This document shows, one piece after another, positions 14,892 through 19,945 of a stretch of DNA of 19,945 nt (its first letter is position 1; each line of letters begins with the position of its first letter). A program made the translations under genes and the position numbers. The notes under the pieces are model-generated. The model saw only the letters and a list, made by a program, of their open reading frames with translations. It was not told the origin of the DNA and did no database searches. This DNA comes from JARICQ01 sp964527205 (GTDB taxonomy: Bacteria; Bacillota; Clostridia; Tissierellales; Tissierellaceae): the NCBI GenBank assembly GCA_964527205.1, contig CAZGQG010000032.1, positions 1 through 19,945 on the forward strand. The letters are read 5' to 3'.

Positions 14892-16172
14892 TTATAGCTT
14901 ATCCTGCTCCATTCTAAGCTTATATATTTCTGTCTTCTGATCAAGCTCTATCATATCATAACTAATAAATTCACCTTTTTTAATATCCTTCTTAACCCTA
15001 GCTCTGTTGTTTATCAGGCCTATAGGTACTAGATTTTCTCTCTTAGCAAGTTCATAGCTATCCACACTTCCAAGTACAGTGTATTCTCCAATCCCATCTA
15101 GATGCTCTCCAGCCCTTAAATCTTTCTTTGCCCTTGTAACAACTTCAGCAACTAATTTATTGGACTTGGGAGCTATTGTAGCCTCCCCATATATATGGGC
15201 CTTGGCAATAGATATGGGAGTTTCTAAACTTGTTAGATGGTAGGGTCTGTATAGGACATAATTTGGTCCTGGTCCCATCTTTAAAAACTGCATCTCATGA
15301 TGTACTTGAGGAAGAGATGTAGTAACAACTACAAATACTCCTGGAGCTATGCCATGGGCATAGTCTACTATTTTATACTTATCTAGTATACCTCCCTGGC
15401 TTTTCAAGCTATATTTTTTAGCTAATTCATCTACACTTGTAGTTGGTCCATGTCCCCCTCTTATATCTGGGACAAAGCCTGTAGCATTGGCCATAGCAGC
15501 CATTTCAATCATGGTATTTGTCCCATCTACAAAGGAAGCAAGTCTTAGTGGCTTGAGTTTGGACTTAAGGGCCTTCTCCCTAACTGTATCAGGAGTAGCA
15601 TTGTAGTCTATAGGATTGTTCTTTCCCTTGCCTATGGCAAGCACTTCAAATCCTGTTGCCAGGGCAAAATCATAGATTTCCTTTACTGTGCCAGGCTCAT
15701 CCCCAGCTGTACCTGTGTAGATTACATCATTTTCTCTGGCCATTTTGTTTAAAATAGGCCCTACTACACTGTCTGCTTCAATATTTAGCATTACAATATG
15801 TTTTTTATTGTATATGGCATCTGTGGCTATCCTTGCTCCTGTATTGGGAACTCCTGTAGCATCAACTACCACATCTATTAAATTAGCCTTAGCTCCATAT
15901 TCTTCCCTATCAGTAACTACATATTTTCCCTTTTCCATAGCCTGATTTATATCATTTAAGTTTTTAGCTACTATAATATCATCCTTATGGATTCCTGCTA
16001 AAGTATAGGCCTCTATTGCATCACTTATCTTATTGCTTACAACTAGGGAAGGTGTCATCCCCTTTACTAAAGTCATTTGGCTAACTAGGCCCTTGCCCAT
16101 TAGTCCAGCACCTATTAAGGATACTTTTATGTTTTTTCTCTTTTCTTCTAATTCAAGTAATTTATTTAACAT
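14892..16172 (-). CDS. NAD(P)-dependent oxidoreductase with SAF domain (homoserine dehydrogenase-like; DRL group possible)
   Basis: This is a 426-residue cytoplasmic protein. It has an N-terminal Rossmann domain with VSLIGAGLMGKG (about 17-28) and DVVVDATGVPNTGA (about 101-114). A central catalytic region includes FVDGTNTMIEMAAMANATG and GGHGPTTSVDEL, and a C-terminal SAF-type domain (about 385-420) carries the VPIGLINNRARVKKDIKKGE stretch. This architecture is COG4091, annotated as predicted homoserine dehydrogenase. The group also contains DRL, the alternative 1-deoxyxylulose-5-phosphate reductoisomerase described from Brucella, so an isoprenoid role is possible but not shown. No threonine or MEP genes are adjacent. 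The ATG at 16172 has GGAGG 5 bp before it; a GTG four codons upstream overlaps that site. It follows the BaiN-like gene by 15 bp. Confidence 0.75.
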   Translation of the reverse strand: MLNKLLELEEKRKNIKVSLIGAGLMGKGLVSQMTLVKGMTPSLVVSNKISDAIEAYTLAGIHKDDIIVAKNLNDINQAMEKGKYVVTDREEYGAKANLIDVVVDATGVPNTGARIATDAIYNKKHIVMLNIEADSVVGPILNKMARENDVIYTGTAGDEPGTVKEIYDFALATGFEVLAIGKGKNNPIDYNATPDTVREKALKSKLKPLRLASFVDGTNTMIEMAAMANATGFVPDIRGGHGPTTSVDELAKKYSLKSQGGILDKYKIVDYAHGIAPGVFVVVTTSLPQVHHEMQFLKMGPGPNYVLYRPYHLTSLETPISIAKAHIYGEATIAPKSNKLVAEVVTRAKKDLRAGEHLDGIGEYTVLGSVDSYELAKRENLVPIGLINNRARVKKDIKKGEFISYDMIELDQKTEIYKLRMEQDKL

Positions 16173-16187
16173 TTTACCCTCCACATC

Positions 16188-17417
16188 TTAGCCTATTGCA
16201 GCTTTTTCACCGGCTATATATCCTGAAGACCATGCCCACTGTAAATTAAATCCTCCACAATCTCCATCTATGTCTACAAGCTCTCCTACTATAAAAAGTC
16301 CCTTTACAAGCTTAGATTCCATAGTCTTGCTATTTATCTCCTCTGTACTTATGCCACCTACAGTAACCTGTGCATGAGCCCAGGGCTGAGATCCTATAAC
16401 TTTATACTTCCAGCCTGTAAGTATTTCTGCTAGCTCACTTATCTCTTCCTTGGAAAGCTCAGCTGAGTTCTTATCCTTATTTATACTAGTACTTTTAAGA
16501 ATTGGAAGGATCAGTTTTTTATTAATAAACCCTATTAAAGCAATCTCTACGGTCTTGTGCCCCATTAGACTAAATCTATAAAGTAAATAATCATAGAGTT
16601 CTTCCCGGTCCATATGGTGTATGACAGCAACTTTGATTTCTACCTTTTTATTCTTATTGAGATTTACTATAGCCTCCCTACTTAAATTAAGTATTGGAGG
16701 GCCTGAAATCCCGTAGGCTGTGAATAAGATATCCCCAGTATCTTGAAGAATCTTTTTATCATCCACAAAAAGCTCTGCCCTACCCACAAATTTAGTACCA
16801 TTCATCCCCTTAAATTTATCTCCTGCTAGATTTAATTGAATAAGCCCAGGGCTTATATCCACCACACTATGGCCTAGGGATTTGCATAGCTGGTAGCCAT
16901 TCCCATCAGATCCACTATTGGGAAGGGCCATACCACCTGTAGCTATTATCACTTTGTCAGATTCAAAAGATCTTCCATCATCTAGGATAGTTTTAAATTT
17001 TCCATTCTTATTTTCTATTTCCCTTACATATGCCTCTGTATAGAGTCTTACTCCCTGGTTCTCTAATTCATATCTAAGTATATCAACCATACTAGAACTT
17101 TGAAATGAAAGAGGAAAAACCTTTCCATCTTCTCCTAGAGCAGGACTTATGCCTAGGATCTCAAAATATTCAATGGTTGTATCCACATTAAACTGAGACA
17201 AGGAACTATAGGCAAACTTGGGATTTTGTCCATGATAGTTCTTTATGCTTAAATTTTTATTTGTATAATTACATCTTCCATTTCCAGTAGCAAGTATCTT
17301 CCTACCTACCCTATCATTTCTCTCAAGTAAAATTACTTCTGCTCCATTTGTCCTGGCAGCTATTGCAGCCATCATGCCAGAAGCTCCAGCTCCTACTACT
17401 ATTATTTTTTTACCCAT
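16188..17417 (-). CDS. BaiN/RdsA-family NAD(P)/FAD-dependent oxidoreductase (HI0933-like)
   Basis: This 409-residue flavoprotein has an N-terminal FAD-binding GAGASG (9-14). RVGRKILATGNGRCN (about 36-50) is the diagnostic HI0933/YhiN signature, and IIATGGMALPNSGSDGNGYQL lies near the middle. The C-terminal GGDCGGFNLQWAWSSG closes the FAD site. The length is typical. BaiN in Clostridium scindens has been linked to bile-acid dehydroxylation, but most family members are uncharacterised housekeeping flavoproteins found across bacteria, and no bai genes are present here. The ATG start has AAAGGAG 7 bp upstream. It is the first gene of an operon with the SAF-domain dehydrogenase. Confidence 0.9.
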   Translation of the reverse strand: MGKKIIVVGAGASGMMAAIAARTNGAEVILLERNDRVGRKILATGNGRCNYTNKNLSIKNYHGQNPKFAYSSLSQFNVDTTIEYFEILGISPALGEDGKVFPLSFQSSSMVDILRYELENQGVRLYTEAYVREIENKNGKFKTILDDGRSFESDKVIIATGGMALPNSGSDGNGYQLCKSLGHSVVDISPGLIQLNLAGDKFKGMNGTKFVGRAELFVDDKKILQDTGDILFTAYGISGPPILNLSREAIVNLNKNKKVEIKVAVIHHMDREELYDYLLYRFSLMGHKTVEIALIGFINKKLILPILKSTSINKDKNSAELSKEEISELAEILTGWKYKVIGSQPWAHAQVTVGGISTEEINSKTMESKLVKGLFIVGELVDIDGDCGGFNLQWAWSSGYIAGEKAAIG

Positions 17418-17447
17418 CTCTAACTCCTTTATAAAAATTCTCTTAAA

Positions 17448-17491
17448 GTCTATTTTATACCTTATTGACCTATTTGTCTATTTTTATGACC
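17448..17491. repeat. Imperfect direct repeat upstream of the BaiN-like gene
   Basis: GTCTATTTTATACC (17448-17461) recurs 28 bp away as GTCTATTTTTATGACC (17476-17491), with small indels. The pair lies 31-74 bp upstream of the ATG, in the expected promoter region, where no strong -35/-10 pair is visible. It could be an operator or chance in AT-rich DNA. Confidence 0.3.
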
Positions 17492-17499
17492 AATTTAAA

Positions 17500-17527
17500 A
17501 AAGACCCAACTTAATAGCCAGGTCTTT
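17500..17527 (-). terminator. Intrinsic terminator of the uracil permease gene
   Basis: A 12-bp stem with G-U pairs (17500-17511 with 17516-17527, loop of four) begins 5 bp past the permease stop. On the minus strand it runs into TTTTTT. Confidence 0.88.
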
Positions 17528-17532
17528 AAAAA

Positions 17533-18777
17533 TTATTTTCTATTTAAAATTGCATTTAATACTATTCCTGCTAGAGCCGCAAAGCTTATACCTGATATTT
17601 TTACAGTGTCATTGATAGGTATTCCTATCTCTATGCCAAATTTGGATTGGATGATTCCTGATCCTAGTCCCAGTCCTAATATTGTAATCATTACCAGTAT
17701 GTTTTTCCAATTAAAATCCACATTTTGATTTTTTATTGTCTTCACACCTATTAGGGCTATCATAGAAAATAGCATAAGGGATATGCCACCCATAACTGCA
17801 TCTGGTATACTTGCAAGCAGTGCTCCTACCTTGGATATAAAGGCTAATAAGACAGCAAATACTGCAGCAAGCCTTAAAATTGATGGATCGTAATTCTTAG
17901 TAATTGCAAGAATTCCTGTGTTCTCTCCGTAGGTTGTATTAGCTGGTCCTCCCACTAGGGAAGCAAATATTGTAGCTAATCCATCTCCTAGTAAGGTTCT
18001 ATTAAGTCCTGGATCTTCAATAAAATTCTTACCTACTACCTGCCCATTCGTTGTTATGTCTCCTAGATGCTCCATAAATACTGCTATTACAACTGGAGCT
18101 ATTATAGCTATTGCACCAATATCAAACTTGGGAAGAGTAAAGCTTGGTAAAGCAAAGATTGAAGCTTCCTTTACCGCTACAAAGTCAACAAAACCAGCCC
18201 TCATGGAAATTACATATCCAACTACTACAGCTGTAAGTATTGCAAGTTGTTTGATAAAGCCCTTGCCTCCAAAGTTTATTAAAAGAGCTGTAGCTAAGGT
18301 TATACCTGCTATTACTAGGCTTTGACTTGCCATCCCATAGGCAGTTGGAATCATATTTAAACCTATTACTATTATCATAGGTCCCACTACCTGGGGTGAA
18401 AGATACCTTTGTATTTTTTCTACTCCAATTTTATTGATTAAAAAGGATACCAATACATAAACTAGGCCTGCTACAAATAAGCCTCCCTGTGCATATCTTA
18501 AATCTCCACCATATAGGGTTTTTACTGTAATTATGACTGGAATAAATGCAAAGGAAGATCCTAAAAATACTGGAACCTTGCCCTTGGTACAAAGATGAAA
18601 TATAAGTGTTCCTACCCCTGCTGAAAACAATGCTACTGAAGGGTTTAATCCTGTTAAAATTGGAACAAGAACTGTTGCTCCAAACATGGCTATTAAATGT
18701 TGCAGTGCCAGTATTGCTTTTTTTGACTTTCCTAATGATCCCTCTTCTTTAAGGGATCCTTCTAAACTAGTGTCCAT
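17533..18777 (-). CDS. uraA: Uracil permease, NCS2 family
   Basis: This 414-residue inner-membrane nucleobase:cation symporter has about 12-14 helices. The N-terminal ILALQHLIAMFGATVLVPILTG (about residues 20-41) is the typical uracil permease opening. GLATIFASLVGGPANTTYGENTGIL is the conserved NCS2 half-helix block that binds the nucleobase, with the family's GGPANTTYGEN sequence intact. It brings uracil in for salvage. Two ATGs lie two codons apart; the second (18777) has the better spacing (7 bp) from AAAGGAG. The leader carries a PyrR-type hairpin over the ribosome binding site, which supports uracil rather than xanthine as substrate. It is a single-gene unit with its own promoter and terminator. 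The symbol pyrP is equally usable. Confidence 0.95.
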   Translation of the reverse strand: MDTSLEGSLKEEGSLGKSKKAILALQHLIAMFGATVLVPILTGLNPSVALFSAGVGTLIFHLCTKGKVPVFLGSSFAFIPVIITVKTLYGGDLRYAQGGLFVAGLVYVLVSFLINKIGVEKIQRYLSPQVVGPMIIVIGLNMIPTAYGMASQSLVIAGITLATALLINFGGKGFIKQLAILTAVVVGYVISMRAGFVDFVAVKEASIFALPSFTLPKFDIGAIAIIAPVVIAVFMEHLGDITTNGQVVGKNFIEDPGLNRTLLGDGLATIFASLVGGPANTTYGENTGILAITKNYDPSILRLAAVFAVLLAFISKVGALLASIPDAVMGGISLMLFSMIALIGVKTIKNQNVDFNWKNILVMITILGLGLGSGIIQSKFGIEIGIPINDTVKISGISFAALAGIVLNAILNRK

Positions 18778-18786
18778 TTTCATTCT

Positions 18787-18817
18787 CCTTTCCAGCCTCT
18801 CAGGACTGATTTAAAGA
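18787..18817 (-). promoter_or_regulatory. PyrR-binding RNA hairpin overlapping the uraA Shine-Dalgarno
   Basis: On the minus strand CAGTCCTGAGAGGCTG (plus 18793-18808) folds with a CTGAGA hexaloop, matching the conserved PyrR loop CNGNGA flanked by U-C and G-G. An AAAT/G internal loop and a lower stem TCTTT/AAAGG (18813-18817 with 18787-18791) follow, as in known PyrR sites. The lower stem takes up the AAAGG of the ribosome binding site. UMP-bound PyrR should therefore block translation rather than promote transcription termination. Confidence 0.88.
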
Positions 18818-18831
18818 TTTTTTCCTTTGTA

Positions 18832-18860
18832 AGTATACCATGATAAAAAATCATATGCAA
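18832..18860 (-). promoter_or_regulatory. Promoter of uraA
   Basis: On the minus strand, -35 TTGCAT (18855-18860), a 17-bp spacer and -10 TATACT (18832-18837). The spacer holds a small palindrome ATGAT/ATCAT. The transcript would start shortly before the PyrR hairpin. Confidence 0.7.
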
Positions 18861-18881
18861 GAGATAATATTAAAGAAAAAA

Positions 18882-18903
18882 AGAAGACTGGTTAAAGTCT
18901 TCT
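18882..18903 (-). terminator. Intrinsic terminator overlapping the end of the radical SAM gene
   Basis: An 8-bp perfect stem (18882-18889 with 18896-18903) is followed on the minus strand by TTTTTTT. The stop codon of the gene (18892-18894) lies within the hairpin loop, so the last codons form part of the terminator. Confidence 0.85.
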
Positions 18904-19767
18904 ATAAGCATCCTTTGCTTCCAAGCCAGATAGTTTTAGTCCTTCATCTATTTGCTTCAATATTAAATCCTTATCCTGGGGCAGAGTTCCTCTTAGGGAT
19001 ACATAATTAGAGGCATGGTTGCTTCTAAATATACACCTATCAAGCTCTATATTTTCCACCATTTTTCTAGTTTCTAATAATATATCCTTAGGTGATAATA
19101 ATTTGAATTTACCAGACTCTAAGTCCTTGTATAAGGGAGCCTCCTCTTCAATTATCAAGGTAAGTAAGCCTACATAGTCTGGTTGGACCTGATTTATAAG
19201 CTTTGCAGATTCTATTGCATGTTCCTCTGAAAGTTCTTCTCCTCCTATACCTGATATAAGAGTAATAGATAATTTGATCCCCCCATCAACTATTCTTTTA
19301 CCTGCTTGGATCATTTCATCCCTACTAACACCCTTATTTATATTCTTTAATATCTTTTCTGAGCCAGATTCTACTCCCAGATAAACTATGCCCAGACCTA
19401 GATCCTTTAAGCGCCTTAATTCTTCATTGCTTTTAGACAGGATAGCCTTGGGGGATCCATATATACCCACCCTCTGACACTCAGGGAATCTATCCTTTAT
19501 AAATTCAAGTATCTTTTCAAGTTCTGTATTTTTTATAGCCAGGGCATCACCATCTGCAATAAATATCCTATCTACATGGACTTTTCTAAATTTTTCTCTT
19601 CCTCTTTCCAAATCCTCTAATATTTCTTCTGTTGGCCTTACCCTAAAATTCTTATCTTTATACATATGGCAAAAAGTGCATCCATTATGGCTACAACCAA
19701 TTGTAGCCTGGACTATTAGGCTACGTGCCTCACTAGGTGGCCTGTAAAGTGCTCCTTCATATCTCAT
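18892..19767 (-). CDS. Radical SAM protein of unknown function
   Basis: This 291-residue protein has an iron-sulfur motif TIGCSHNGCTFCHMYK, with cysteines at 25, 30 and 33 (C-x4-C-x2-C, the spacing of the large uncharacterised GCxxNxCxFC-type radical SAM group). FIADGDAL (about 69-76) and LGVESGSEKILKNINKG (about 135-151) fit the following strands of the SAM barrel; the latter is the usual radical SAM E-S-G-S segment. SLIVQAT before the cysteines and RVRPTEEILEDLE after them also match the group. There is no B12-binding domain and no extra iron-sulfur cluster. The reaction is unknown. The ATG start has AAAGGA 9 bp upstream. It stands alone between terminators. Confidence 0.88.
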   Translation of the reverse strand: MRYEGALYRPPSEARSLIVQATIGCSHNGCTFCHMYKDKNFRVRPTEEILEDLERGREKFRKVHVDRIFIADGDALAIKNTELEKILEFIKDRFPECQRVGIYGSPKAILSKSNEELRRLKDLGLGIVYLGVESGSEKILKNINKGVSRDEMIQAGKRIVDGGIKLSITLISGIGGEELSEEHAIESAKLINQVQPDYVGLLTLIIEEEAPLYKDLESGKFKLLSPKDILLETRKMVENIELDRCIFRSNHASNYVSLRGTLPQDKDLILKQIDEGLKLSGLEAKDAYRRL

Positions 19768-19829
19768 CTACTCACATCCTTTAAAAGTCTTTAAATCTCT
19801 CTCACTGCTCTAAAAACCACAGCTCATCA

Positions 19830-19858
19830 ATTATATAATATATACTAGTCTAATACAA
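19830..19858 (-). promoter_or_regulatory. Promoter of the radical SAM gene
   Basis: On the minus strand, a perfect -10 TATAAT (19830-19835), a 17-bp spacer and a moderate -35 TTGTAT (19853-19858). Confidence 0.65.
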
Positions 19859-19890
19859 GTTCATCAATCTTAAAGCAAATATAAGAACAC

Positions 19891-19929
19891 AAAAAAGCTC
19901 TACTACGATAAACGTAATAGAGCTTTTTT
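19891..19929 (-). terminator. Intrinsic terminator of a gene beyond the right end
   Basis: A 17-bp stem (19891-19907 with 19913-19929) with a T-G wobble when read on the minus strand and A/T tracts on both flanks. The fold is better on the minus strand, so it most likely ends a minus-strand gene outside the window. Confidence 0.85.
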
Positions 19930-19945
19930 AAATTGCCCGGCGACT

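Noticed and set aside
16188..17417. Bile-acid 7-dehydroxylation role for the BaiN-like protein
   Set aside because: No other bai gene is in the window, and the HI0933/YhiN family is widespread in bacteria without that pathway.

Overview
This window is AT-rich chromosome from a low-GC Gram-positive anaerobe, most likely in Clostridia or Tissierellia. The evidence is strong AGGAGG-type ribosome binding sites, TTG and GTG starts, a T-box in front of ileS, a PyrR-type RNA operator in front of a uracil permease, and BaiN-, DegV-, DUF1836- and UPF0316-family genes. All genes but one lie on the minus strand, so they are transcribed from high to low coordinates. I see no phage, IS element, CRISPR array, rRNA or tRNA, and no obvious defence system. 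The region is mostly housekeeping and conserved-hypothetical genes, and the most interesting content is RNA-level regulation.

From right to left: a terminator belonging to a gene beyond the window (19891-19929); a radical SAM protein with its own promoter and terminator; a uracil permease whose leader carries a PyrR-binding hairpin over the Shine-Dalgarno sequence; a two-gene unit of a BaiN-type flavoprotein and a SAF-domain NAD(P)-dependent dehydrogenase of the homoserine-dehydrogenase-like/DRL group; and ileS with a full T-box leader (promoter, Ile AUC specifier, T-box, terminator). The IleS is a type-2 enzyme whose HIGH signature reads GIHH. Next comes a small zinc-ribbon protein with an S41 peptidase, which ends 3 bp from a convergent EamA-type transporter, the only plus-strand gene.

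A divergent promoter region (8711-8867) separates that transporter from a DUF1836 regulator-degV unit. A 345-bp gap then holds a promoter, a leader of about 205 nt and an intrinsic terminator directly before the UPF0316 gene, which looks like an attenuated leader of a class I do not recognise. Further left are a SagB/nitroreductase-like protein with a strong terminator; a histidine phosphatase-sirtuin-pyrE operon; ndk; an AI-2E-family membrane protein; a TspO-related membrane protein with a strong terminator; and an XRE regulator with a membrane tail. The left end (1-189) holds degenerate repeats and an inverted repeat.

Functional links: pyrE and the uracil permease both serve pyrimidine supply, and ndk serves nucleotide pools. 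Only the permease shows a visible PyrR site. IleS is controlled by uncharged tRNA-Ile through its T-box. The other units are linked by short spacing rather than by an obvious shared pathway.
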